Shown here one piece after another: positions 27,491 to 37,400 of a stretch of DNA of 64,000 nucleotides. The stretch's first letter is position 1; every line of letters begins with the position of its first letter. The stretch covers positions 59,637 through 123,636 of the forward strand of contig NZ_JAKJHW010000008.1 in NCBI RefSeq assembly GCF_021646685.1. Reading direction: 5' to 3'. Below the pieces are notes generated by a model. The model was not told the DNA's origin. It ran no database searches and was given only the letters and a program-made list of their open reading frames with translations. The stretch is from Pseudalkalibacillus salsuginis. GTDB lineage: Bacteria > Bacillota > Bacilli > Bacillales > Fictibacillaceae. The position numbers and the translations under genes are program-made.

Positions 27491-30400
27491 TACCATTCCT
27501 GAGGGATTTGTACATCATGTCGGGGCTGCGGAACCAGAAGATCTGATTCTGCACTACGATATGAATGCCTTCATGGAAAACGGTGACGAAATTATTATTC
27601 GAAATGTCGCAGGTGACGGGAAATTTGACGGTACATTTAAAAATCCCGGCAACGGTCAGCTGGTGACCAACGGGAAAGCCGGATACGTTGCCTTTGATGG
27701 GGGCGGCTCCAATTCCGACAGCGGTTATATTGAGATTCCGAAAGACGAAGATGGCGGTGACTTATTAAACGGGTTGGAAAATGTGACTGTCTCCACACTC
27801 GTCAACTGGACGAACGATGGCGTCAACCGTTGGATTTACGGATTCGGAAAAGTTTCGAGCGACATCGAAAATGGCAACAGCTACTTTTTTGTAACACCAA
27901 GGCATGGAAGCAACAATATCGCCGCAGCAGGAATTTCAGAAGCCGGGTGGAGAAATGAAGCGCTGATCAGAGGAAATAGGGCATTGGAATCTGGAAGCTG
28001 GCAAGTCGTGACCGTAGTCTTTTCGGGATCCAATGATACTTTGACTCTATATGTAAACGGTAAAGAGGTTGCATCAGGCTCTGCCAAAGGGGATAAATTA
28101 GCGAATATTATTGATTCCTCAGCAGATTTCTCTGGATTCATCGGAAAGTCGATCTTCCAGAATGATTCCTACTTTAAGGGGATGGTCGGTGACTTCCGTG
28201 TTTACAACAAGGCCTTGAGTCCTGAACAAGTTGTTGCTTTATCCAGCAAAACAGCTGAAAAAGTCGACCAAATCAATCAACTTGTACTTGATGATGCGGC
28301 ACAATCACTGGATGTTTCTGATTACCTGGCAGAAGGTGATGTGGATACGGAAGGAATTACTAAAGATTTGTCGCTTCCGGGTCAAGGAAAGCATGGAGTC
28401 GCTATTACCTGGTCTTCCAGTGATACGAACATCATTGCCGATGACGGGATCGTAACAAGACCAGCGGTAGGCGAACCAGCAGGTGAAGTCGAACTTACAG
28501 CAACCCTTTCCTATGAAGGGCTGGAAACTACGAAGACATTCCATGTCATTGTGTTAAGTGAATATACTGATCAACAAAAGGCGGAACTCGATTCTGCTGA
28601 TGTAGTCATTTATAACCAGGATAATGTAAAAGGCAACATAAGTTTAGCGACAACCGGTGAAAACGGCTCGACGATTACTTGGGAATCTTCGCATCCTGAC
28701 ATTATCAAAGGCACTGCCGAAACTGGTGAGGATCCTAAAAAACTTGGCGAAGTTGACCGGCCGGAAAAAGATACAGAGGTTTCTTTAGCAGCAACCATCT
28801 CGAACGGTGAAGCCAAAATCGAAAAGACATTTGACGTAACGGTAATCGCCGATCCAGGCGAAAAAGATTACGACGCCTACTTTTTCTCCTATTTTACCGG
28901 GGAGTATGAAGGTGGGGAAGAGATTTCATTTGCCACAGCCAAAGACCCATTGCATTGGGAAGCGCTTAACAACGGCCAGTCTGTCATCCAGTCGACAATG
29001 GGTGAAAAAGGATTGCGAGACCCGTTTGTGATCCGCTCTCCTGAAGGAGATAAATTTTACATGATCGCAACTGACTTGAAAATGGGGGAAAGCACGAACT
29101 TTGACCAAGCCCAGATCACCGGAAGTCATTCAATCATGGTTTGGGAATCCGATGACCTTGTAAACTGGAGTGAGCAAAGAATGGTGGAAGTGGCACCGGA
29201 AAACGGCGGTAACACTTGGGCGCCAGAAGCTTTTTATAATGAAGAAACAGGCGAATATGTCGTATTCTGGGCGTCTTCCATTCCGAACGAAGAAACGTAC
29301 GGCGATTATCCGAACGGCAGACCGAATGGCCAGTACAATGTTATGTACTATGCGACCACAAGGGATTTCTATGAATTCTCTGAGCCGAAAGTGATGATCG
29401 ATGATTCTTTCCCGACAATTGATACGAGCTTTATACAAGACGGTGAAACACTATACAGGTTCACGAAATCAGAAGTGAACTACAAAGTTTACTATGAAAA
29501 AGCAACCAATATTTTCGACGACTTGGACGGGATTGAAGAAAATGGCTTCCAATTCGAACCGGTTGAAGGGACGAAAAATGGCAATCTCGGTTTAATTGGC
29601 CATGGAGGAAACAATGAAGGACAGACAGTTTTTAAAGATATTCATGAGGACAAATGGTACTTGTTCCTGGATTCGTGGCCATATCATGTCCGCTGGACGA
29701 CCGATTTATCCGATGGTGAACAATTAGTCAACAACGTGTTACCAGAATCGGAGTATGCATTACCACCGGGACCGCGTCACGGTACGGTCATTCCGATTAC
29801 AAACGAGGAATATGACGCACTTCAAGAAAAGTACGGCCTTGATACACCAGTGCCTGTGGAAGACCCGGTTGTTCGCTACACATTCGACGGTGATGATGTT
29901 GATGGAACGACTGTCAAAGACGTATCAGGCAATGGCCATGATGCCCAGCTGGTCGGTGGTGCAGTGATTGATACCGATGCTGTCAACTTGGACGGATCTA
30001 CGGGTTATGTGGAAATGCCGGAAAATTTGATTCAAGACTTAAACTTGGAAAACATGACCATGTCAACCTGGGTGCAAATCGAAAATGACCAGGCTGACCA
30101 ACGTATTTTTGACTTCTCCTCCGAAACAGGGAGAATCACCAACCGTAATACGATGTATCTGAGTACAAAGGGTGATACAGGCAACCTCGAGTTCGCGATT
30201 GTGACACCGTTTACCGAAAAGTTCAGGAATGAATCATCCAAACTTGGAGCCAACTACAAATATGCACTTCTGTCACCAAACATGTCTACAAACGAATGGC
30301 ACCATGTAGCTGTCACCATGAACGACTTTGATGCCAGGCTATATGTAGATGGGGAAGAAGTGGCAAGTAGTTCTGTTTTTAATATGGAACCAAGGATGTT

Positions 30401-31070
30401 GTTGGAAACAACATTGAATACATTGGGCAAGTCCAGAAGCGGTACCCACAATCTATTTGATGGGAAGTTCGATGACTTCAGGGTTTATAACCGCGCCCTT
30501 TCAGCAGTAGAGATTGCTGAACTGGTAGAACCAGCTGACGAAATAGCACCGACTAAGCCGGCAAATATTTATGCAGCAGCAGTTTCCGAAAGTGAAATCG
30601 AACTAAATTGGGAAGCATCTACCGACAATGTCGGTGTAACCGGTTACACTGTGTATCGTGATGGTGAAGAAGTTGCCATTACTGCATCGACCACTTACAA
30701 AGATACTGGCTTAACGGATGCCACCACATACGAATACACGATCACAGCTTCAGACTCTTCCGGCAACGTGTCGGAAGCAAGTGAAGCGATAAGTGTTACC
30801 ACCACGACAAGCCTCGATCTTCTTCAAGAAAATACAGACAAATATGTCGAAAACGGTGAAGTGAACAGTACGTTAGCGAAAAAATTGACCAACATCCTTA
30901 AACAGGTTCTCCACCACCAGGAAAAAGACCAAGACCCACAAGCCGTAAAACATCTTGAAAATTACGTAAAACACTTGAACAAAGCAAAAACAGGCCAACT
31001 CTCGGAGGACGCTAAAGCAGCGTTAAGCAAGCGAGCGAAACGATTGATAGAGATGATGAGTTCTGAATAA
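27435..31070 (+). CDS. Secreted multidomain GH43 glycosidase (arabinan-active, paralog 1)
   Basis: The 1211-residue protein has a signal peptide ending near VGAAEPED, a LamG-like sandwich (about 36-270) and two atrophied bacterial Ig-like domains (about 275-475). The GH43 five-bladed propeller spans about 478-805. A second LamG-like domain (about 815-1032), an FN3 domain (about 1040-1122) and an alpha-helical C-terminal domain (about 1127-1210; FIMAH-like, also ending the two sister proteins) follow. In the propeller, LRDPFVIRSPEGDKFYMIATD holds the presumed base Asp529, and the Glu of NNEGQTVFK is a candidate acid. Substrate is inferred to be arabinan side chains or backbone from the AbfB domain in paralog 3 and the ara genes. 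ATG 27435 has better spacing to AAAGGAG than ATG 27432. Confidence 0.85.
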   Translation: MERRKTSLYIFLSVLLVLSTIPEGFVHHVGAAEPEDLILHYDMNAFMENGDEIIIRNVAGDGKFDGTFKNPGNGQLVTNGKAGYVAFDGGGSNSDSGYIEIPKDEDGGDLLNGLENVTVSTLVNWTNDGVNRWIYGFGKVSSDIENGNSYFFVTPRHGSNNIAAAGISEAGWRNEALIRGNRALESGSWQVVTVVFSGSNDTLTLYVNGKEVASGSAKGDKLANIIDSSADFSGFIGKSIFQNDSYFKGMVGDFRVYNKALSPEQVVALSSKTAEKVDQINQLVLDDAAQSLDVSDYLAEGDVDTEGITKDLSLPGQGKHGVAITWSSSDTNIIADDGIVTRPAVGEPAGEVELTATLSYEGLETTKTFHVIVLSEYTDQQKAELDSADVVIYNQDNVKGNISLATTGENGSTITWESSHPDIIKGTAETGEDPKKLGEVDRPEKDTEVSLAATISNGEAKIEKTFDVTVIADPGEKDYDAYFFSYFTGEYEGGEEISFATAKDPLHWEALNNGQSVIQSTMGEKGLRDPFVIRSPEGDKFYMIATDLKMGESTNFDQAQITGSHSIMVWESDDLVNWSEQRMVEVAPENGGNTWAPEAFYNEETGEYVVFWASSIPNEETYGDYPNGRPNGQYNVMYYATTRDFYEFSEPKVMIDDSFPTIDTSFIQDGETLYRFTKSEVNYKVYYEKATNIFDDLDGIEENGFQFEPVEGTKNGNLGLIGHGGNNEGQTVFKDIHEDKWYLFLDSWPYHVRWTTDLSDGEQLVNNVLPESEYALPPGPRHGTVIPITNEEYDALQEKYGLDTPVPVEDPVVRYTFDGDDVDGTTVKDVSGNGHDAQLVGGAVIDTDAVNLDGSTGYVEMPENLIQDLNLENMTMSTWVQIENDQADQRIFDFSSETGRITNRNTMYLSTKGDTGNLEFAIVTPFTEKFRNESSKLGANYKYALLSPNMSTNEWHHVAVTMNDFDARLYVDGEEVASSSVFNMEPRMLLETTLNTLGKSRSGTHNLFDGKFDDFRVYNRALSAVEIAELVEPADEIAPTKPANIYAAAVSESEIELNWEASTDNVGVTGYTVYRDGEEVAITASTTYKDTGLTDATTYEYTITASDSSGNVSEASEAISVTTTTSLDLLQENTDKYVENGEVNSTLAKKLTNILKQVLHHQEKDQDPQAVKHLENYVKHLNKAKTGQLSEDAKAALSKRAKRLIEMMSSE

Positions 31071-31160
31071 GGAGCAGGAATAGCGAAGGGTTGTCGGCTT
31101 CTGAATCAGGAGCTGAACCCCACTCGCTTTCTTTGTGAGACGACAGCTTATTTTCATTTG

Positions 31161-31315
31161 AAGAAAGTATAAAGATTTTGGTTGCGGTGAAGTGATGTCT
31201 AGCTCCACCGCCCAACCACTTGGATCACTTCAGTCCTCCTGCGGCGGCGTCAGCCTCCTTGTCAGACTTCCAGTGACCTTCGTGGCTGACCAGGGCGTTT
31301 ACGCTTTTCTTTATG
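31161..31315. repeat. Dispersed ~150-bp intergenic repeat, copy B
   Basis: This is a complete copy running from AAGAAAGTATAAAG to CGCTTTTCTTTATG, with the conserved blocks CTAGCTCCACCGCCCAACC, ACTTGGATCACTTCAGTCC, CTGCGGCGGCG and ACTTCCAGTGACCTTCGTGG. It lies between GH43 genes 1 and 2. Short frames across it on either strand are not genes. Confidence 0.88.
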
Positions 31316-31337
31316 CAGGGCATTTTTGTGATAGGGA

Positions 31338-31400
31338 GTTTTGCCGTCATTCTGATGGACAGTGGGGAATTGACGGTAAAACAACCAAAAAAATTAAAAT
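31338..31400 (+). promoter_or_regulatory. Candidate promoter of GH43 gene 2 with overlapping inverted repeat
   Basis: GTTTTGCCGTCA (31338-31349) and TGACGGTAAAAC (31371-31382) form an inverted repeat with one mismatch. The right arm contains TTGACG (31370-31375), a good -35 box, with TAAAAT (31395-31400) as a possible -10 at a long 19-base spacing. A regulator binding the arms would control GH43 gene 2 separately from gene 1. Confidence 0.45.
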
Positions 31401-31452
31401 GCAGTTATCTCACTGTAAAATAGATATCTAACAATTAGGGAGGAATGGTTAG

Positions 31453-34266
31453 ATGCTGGATAACAGAAAGGAATTTTTTACATTCATTACGGTAGTAGCC
31501 ATGGTTTTAGCAGTATTTTTCGTTATTGGGCCATCCAAATCGTCTGCGGCCATAAATGCCGAGAAAATCCTGGATTATGAGATGAATGAGGCAGAAGGGA
31601 CCCTCATCAACGACAGCATTGGTCATTTTGACGGGACATTGGTGAACCCAGATGATGCCCAATTAATATCGACAGACAATGCCGGCGTGGTGAAATTTGG
31701 TGGGAACAACGCCCATATCACTATTCCGGAAGGTGTCTTGGATGGGAAAGATAGCCTAACTGTATCCGCTTTAATAAACTGGAGCGGGAAAAACAGAGCG
31801 GAATGGCTCTACACGTTTGGCCAGAACGACAGAAAATACATCTATTTCACCCCAAGCTATCCTAGTGACGGAACGGCAAGATTCGGAATTTCAACTGATG
31901 GATGGAGAAATGAAGTTTCCGCAAAAACATCCACTTTATCCAGGAACGAGTGGAAACTAGTTACCACCGTCATATCCGGTGGAACGTTGGAATTATATGT
32001 TGACGGAGAATTATCTAGTAGTGGTTCTACAAACTTCACATTAGAAGACGTCAAAAATACTGATGGAATCAGTGGTTATCTAGGTAAATCTTTTTATGGT
32101 GCTGACCCAAACTTCAACGGAATGATTGCAGACTTTGAAGTTTATGATGGGGCTTTAACTGCAGAAGAAATAAAAGAATTGACGGTAGCTGCAGATGAGG
32201 AAATTGAAAAAATGGAAACATTACTGCTGGACTCTGCTGCAGCCCAGTTGGATTACGACGATTTTTTGAATGGAAATGCAAGTAAAGAGGAAGTGAAAAC
32301 AGACTTATCGTTCCCAAAAAATGGTGCAAATGGAACGATGATTACTTGGGAATCCAGCAACAAGGATGTCATCGGTAACGATGGTTCCGTTACCCGTCCT
32401 CCTTATGAAGAAGGAAACCAGGAAGTAGTGCTGAAAGCGACTATCTCGGACGGTACAAATTCTCTTACAAAAGAATTTACCGTGACTGTAATCCATAATC
32501 CCGAGGACTCTGTTGCAGTGAATTTTGCAGCCGAAGAACTAACTGTTTACAATATCAACGATGTTCGTGGCAACATCACTCTTCCGACAGAAGGAGAGTA
32601 TAACACAACCATCTCCTGGACTTCCGAGGATGAGTCCATCATTACTCCGACCGGAGAAGTTAACCGACCTGCACATGGTGAGGGAGATGTAACCGTTAAG
32701 CTTAAAGCGACAATTATGCTAAATGATCAAACCTTAACCAAGGCTTTCTTGGCACATGTTAAAGAAATGCCGAAAAAAGAAGATTATCAAGGATACTTAT
32801 TCAGTTACTTCACTGGGGAAGGCTATGCTAATGGCGAGCAAATTTATTTTGGTTTGAGTGAAGGAAATGACCCGCTGCACTGGCAGCAACTAAATAATGG
32901 AGAGCCTGTCTTCACTTCAGGCCTGGGCGAAGAAGGCTTGAGAGATCCTTTTATTATCCGTTCTCCTGAAGGCGATAAGTTTTACATGATTGCCACTGAT
33001 TTAAAAATGTATGGAAGCGGCGACTGGGGTAGAGCCCAAACCAACGGCAGCCGATCGATCATGGTCTGGGAATCTAGTGATCTCATAAACTGGTCGGAAC
33101 AAAGAATGGTAGAAGTTGCCCCGCTGGAAGCAGGAAATACATGGGCACCAGAAATTTTCTATGATGAAAAAATCGGTGAATATGTCATCTTCTGGGCTTC
33201 CAAACTTTATGAAAATGAAGACGATCGCAGCACCGGAAACAGTTACCAGCGCATGATGTACACCACAACAAGAGACTTCCACACATTCAGTGAACCAAAA
33301 GTTTACATGGACTATGGCTATTCGATCATTGATACAACCATGATTGAACATGACGGCAAAATCTATCGATTCACAAAAGATGAAAGAGGCAATACTTCCT
33401 CTACGCCAAACGGAAAATTCATTTTTCAGGAAGTCGGGGATTCTGTACTTGATCCGGACTTTGAACTAATCCGGGAAGGCATTGGCAAGGGTGACATAAG
33501 CCGCGGAGAGGGACCTTTGGTATTTAAATCAAACACCGAAGAAAAATGGTACATGTTTATCGATGAGTTCGGCGGCAGAGGTTATGTGCCATTTGAAACA
33601 ACAGACCTTGATTCCGGGGAATGGACGATCCCGGAAGATTATGATTTACCGAACCGACCTCGTCACGGGACCGTTTTACCGGTAACCCAAGCGGAATATG
33701 ACGCACTTCTGGAAAATGTACCAGTAGAAGTGGAAGCTCCCGTATCTGAAAATCCGGTAACGGGGGTTACCCTTGATCAGGAAGCTGTTGAGCTGACAGA
33801 GGGAGAAGTAATCCATTTAGCCGCAACGGTTGTACCAGCAGAAGCGGATAATCATAATGTCTTGTGGTCCAGCAATAATGAAGAAGTAGCTGTCGTTGAC
33901 GAAAATGGAACCGTAACTGCACTTCAAGAAGGCAGAGCTGTGATTACAGTAACCACTGTCGAAGGCGGATATATCGATACGGTAAAAGTTACCGTCATAC
34001 CGGAACCGAGCATTGCTGATCTCCAGGAATTAACCGAACAATACGTGGAGAGCGGGGAAGTGACCGGTCCGTTGGTACCCAAACTGACTAACAGCCTAGA
34101 ACAGATCATCCACCACCTGAAAAAAGGACATGAGGCTCAGGCAATGAAACACTTGGAAAACTACCTCGAACACTTGGAAAAAGCAAAAGCCGTACACCTA
34201 TCAGAAGTTGCAAAAGCTGCTTTAAGCGAGCAGGTGAACCTTTCACAGAATAATGGTTTGAATTGA
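31453..34266 (+). CDS. Secreted multidomain GH43 glycosidase (paralog 2, with Big_2 domain)
   Basis: The 937-residue protein has a signal peptide (about 1-33, ending KSSAA), a LamG-like domain (about 38-245), two atrophied Ig-like domains (about 250-437) and a GH43 propeller (about 442-755). A bacterial Ig-like Big_2 domain (about 769-852; VTGVTLDQEAVELTEGE and NNEEVAVVDENGTVTAL) and the shared helical C-terminal domain (about 857-925) follow. Presumed base Asp498 is in GLRDPFIIRSPEGDKFYMIATD; the Glu of SRGEGPLVFKS is the probable acid. GGGAGG lies 9 bases before ATG 31453. It replaces the second LamG and FN3 of paralog 1 with Big_2, a sign of module shuffling after tandem duplication. Confidence 0.85.
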   Translation: MLDNRKEFFTFITVVAMVLAVFFVIGPSKSSAAINAEKILDYEMNEAEGTLINDSIGHFDGTLVNPDDAQLISTDNAGVVKFGGNNAHITIPEGVLDGKDSLTVSALINWSGKNRAEWLYTFGQNDRKYIYFTPSYPSDGTARFGISTDGWRNEVSAKTSTLSRNEWKLVTTVISGGTLELYVDGELSSSGSTNFTLEDVKNTDGISGYLGKSFYGADPNFNGMIADFEVYDGALTAEEIKELTVAADEEIEKMETLLLDSAAAQLDYDDFLNGNASKEEVKTDLSFPKNGANGTMITWESSNKDVIGNDGSVTRPPYEEGNQEVVLKATISDGTNSLTKEFTVTVIHNPEDSVAVNFAAEELTVYNINDVRGNITLPTEGEYNTTISWTSEDESIITPTGEVNRPAHGEGDVTVKLKATIMLNDQTLTKAFLAHVKEMPKKEDYQGYLFSYFTGEGYANGEQIYFGLSEGNDPLHWQQLNNGEPVFTSGLGEEGLRDPFIIRSPEGDKFYMIATDLKMYGSGDWGRAQTNGSRSIMVWESSDLINWSEQRMVEVAPLEAGNTWAPEIFYDEKIGEYVIFWASKLYENEDDRSTGNSYQRMMYTTTRDFHTFSEPKVYMDYGYSIIDTTMIEHDGKIYRFTKDERGNTSSTPNGKFIFQEVGDSVLDPDFELIREGIGKGDISRGEGPLVFKSNTEEKWYMFIDEFGGRGYVPFETTDLDSGEWTIPEDYDLPNRPRHGTVLPVTQAEYDALLENVPVEVEAPVSENPVTGVTLDQEAVELTEGEVIHLAATVVPAEADNHNVLWSSNNEEVAVVDENGTVTALQEGRAVITVTTVEGGYIDTVKVTVIPEPSIADLQELTEQYVESGEVTGPLVPKLTNSLEQIIHHLKKGHEAQAMKHLENYLEHLEKAKAVHLSEVAKAALSEQVNLSQNNGLN

Positions 34267-34434
34267 TCTATGGGAAAAGCCGTTCCTGTTTTGATAGAGG
34301 GGCAGCTGTCCCTATTATGGTCATACAAACTTTAGCATTCTGGTTGGCAGCGTGAGTGCAAATTAAAGAGACAAGCCCCCGTATTTCTCTTAGTTAGTTT
34401 TTTTGAAGTATTTAAAACAGGAAGGAGAAACGAC

Positions 34435-37400
34435 ATGCTTAAAAAGAGAGGAATATCTTTTGCCCTTGCTGTAGCTTTGGTCACTTCATCATTTTTTACC
34501 TTTGGTGCTATAGATGCTTCTGCGGCAGTAGAGGATAAGGAAATTTTGGACTATGATATGAGCGATGTCAATGGCACTACCGTTAAAGACAGTACTGGTA
34601 ACTTCAATGGAACATTCGTCAACCCGGAAAACGCTGAGTTGATCACGAACGATGACACCAACACCAGTGTTGTCAGTTTTAAAGGCGGTCAGACGGATTC
34701 GTTTATTGAAATCCCTAAAGGGGTTTTAGACGGGATGGAAAGTATGACTGTATCTTCCCTCGTCAACTGGGCTGGATCCGGAGGAGCACAATGGGTCTAT
34801 GGCTTTGGCCAGGGTGACACGCACTATGTGTACTATACTCCGGCTTATATCGGTGGTTCGGCTGATCGGGTCGGTATAGCGACGAACGGGTGGCGTAATG
34901 AAACGTATGCCGCTTCGCCAAGATTGGCTTCAGGTGAGTGGAAGCTTGTCACGAACGTTATCAACGGACCGGAAGAAACATTGGAAACGTATGTTGATGG
35001 AGAGTTGGTGGCAACTGGCTCAACCAACGGGATCACGTTAGCCGATATTAAGAAAACGGATGGACTTAGTGGTTACATAGGAAAGTCTTTCTATGCTGCT
35101 GATCCATATTTTAACGGAATGGTTGCCGACTTTGAAGTTTACAATGATGCTCTAACAGCAGAAGAAGTTGGTACTCTATACGAAAAAGCAGTGGCAAAAG
35201 TGGAGGATATCGGCAATTTAAACGGTTACTATGTAGAAAAAGCTGCTGAGGAACTTACGCTTCTTCACTTCCTCAGATATAACGACGATGCCGAGCAAAT
35301 TACGACTGACCTGGATTTTCCTGATTCAGGAGCTTACGACACAACAATCACTTGGGAATCTAGTAACCCGGATGTCATTTCAAATGATGGAAAGGTGAAC
35401 AGGCCTGCTTATTTAGAAGGGGATATAGCCGTTACCCTTACTGCGACGATTTCTGATGGAACAGATTCGGTCACGAAAGAATTCACCCTAACTGTTATGA
35501 GAAAAATGCAAGACGCTGATGCAATCGAAGCGGATACCGATGCCTTGATTGTCTATAACCAGGGCGATGTCCGCGGTAACTTGAATTTGCCGACAGAAGG
35601 GGAAAATGGTTCCACGATCAGCTGGGCATCATCAGACACGTCCCTGATCACGACAACCGGTGAAGTTTCCCGTCCGGCACATGGCGAAGGGGATGTAACC
35701 GTTCATCTGACGGCAACACTGACTTTGAATCAGGAAACAGCTGTAAAAGAGTTTACGACGAGAGTGAAAGAAATGCCGGAAAATGCAGAAGATAACGCGG
35801 CATATATGATGACCTACTTCAACGGCGAAGCTTATGAGGATGGCGAGCAAATCCGATTCGCATTCAGTGATGGCAATGATGTAACTCAATGGAATGAAAT
35901 CAACAATGGTGAGCCGGTCATCACAAGCCATCTCGGAGAAAAGGGACTGCGGGATCCATCGATCATCCGTTCTCCTGAAGGGGACAAGTTTTATTTACTT
36001 GCGACAGACCTGAAAGTTTATGGAACTGGTGGCAACTGGGCAAGAACCGTTAGAGAGGGAAGCAATTCTTTGATGATCTGGGAATCCACGGACCTTGTAA
36101 ACTGGTCGAAGCAAAGAATGGTAGAAATTACGACACCGGAAACAGGGAACACCTGGGCACCAGAGGTTTTTTATGACGACTCTACAGGAGAATATATCGT
36201 CTACTGGTCCTCTTTTGTTTATGACAGCGTGGCAGACCGATATGGTGATGGCAAAAGCCATAACCGGATCATGTATGCCAAAACGAGAGATTTCCATACG
36301 TTCACAGAGCCTAAAACGTTGTTGGACTTAGGCCATGACATTTTGGATACGGTAGCGATCGAACACAACGATAAAATCTACCGGATCACTAAAGGTACGT
36401 ATTACTCTGAAAAAGAATGGGCCGGCGAAGAAATCCGGGAGCACGTTTTCCAGGAAGTAGGCGACTCTTTCTTTGGTGACTTTGAACTGGTAAAAGAAGG
36501 GATCGGCATGGATGTGCTCGACCATGGCGAAGGTGCCGAAATCTTCAAGTCGAACACAGAAGAAGATAAGTTTTATCTGTTAATTGATGAATACGGGGGA
36601 GGTAGAGGCTATACGTTATTCGAAACAACCGATATCGATTCAGCGGACTGGAAGCTTTCCGAGGATATCAACCTGCCGGACAGACCGCGGCACGGAGATG
36701 TGATGAGCATTACCCAGGAGGAGTATGAAAGACTTCAAAACAACATCCCGCATGCGGAAGAAGGCGACATTCCAACCCAACCGGAACCGAATGATATCGT
36801 TGGCAACCCGATCATAAAAGATCGTTTCAGCGCCGATCCCGCTGCGATCGAACATGATGGCAAAGTGTATTTATATGCTGGACATGACCAGGCTTCTGTC
36901 ACAGGTAACTTCTTTAATATGAAAGAGTGGGATATTTATTCTTCCAGTGACATGAAAAGCTGGGAGTTGGAAGGTTCCGTGCCTCGAACGACTTTTGAGT
37001 GGGGAAACGGCAACACTGCCTGGGCTTCTGAACCAATTGAAAAAAACGGGAAATTTTACTGGTATGTGACAGTCGAGAACAGCGACCTAAATGCACCAGG
37101 AATGGCGATTGGTGTAGCAGAATCGGATGACCCCGTCACTGGCTGGAAAGATGCCATCGGCGGCCCACTAGTAAAAAGCACCGATACCAAAAACCCTGAC
37201 AATATGGGTAACGGTTACGCATGGGATGACATTGACCCCACCGTGTTTATCGATGACGAGGGGCAGGCTTACCTGTACTGGGGTAACACAAAACTTTATT
37301 ATGCAAAGTTAAAAGACAACATGATCGAATTTGATGGAGAAATTCATGAAGTGGAAATAGAAGGGATGCCTGGCACGTTTACAGAAGGCCCTCACATCCA

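Noticed and set aside
31192..31431. 79-codon open frame on the plus strand
   Set aside because: It lies over repeat copy B and the GH43 gene 2 promoter region; the same reading appears by chance over other copies of the repeat.
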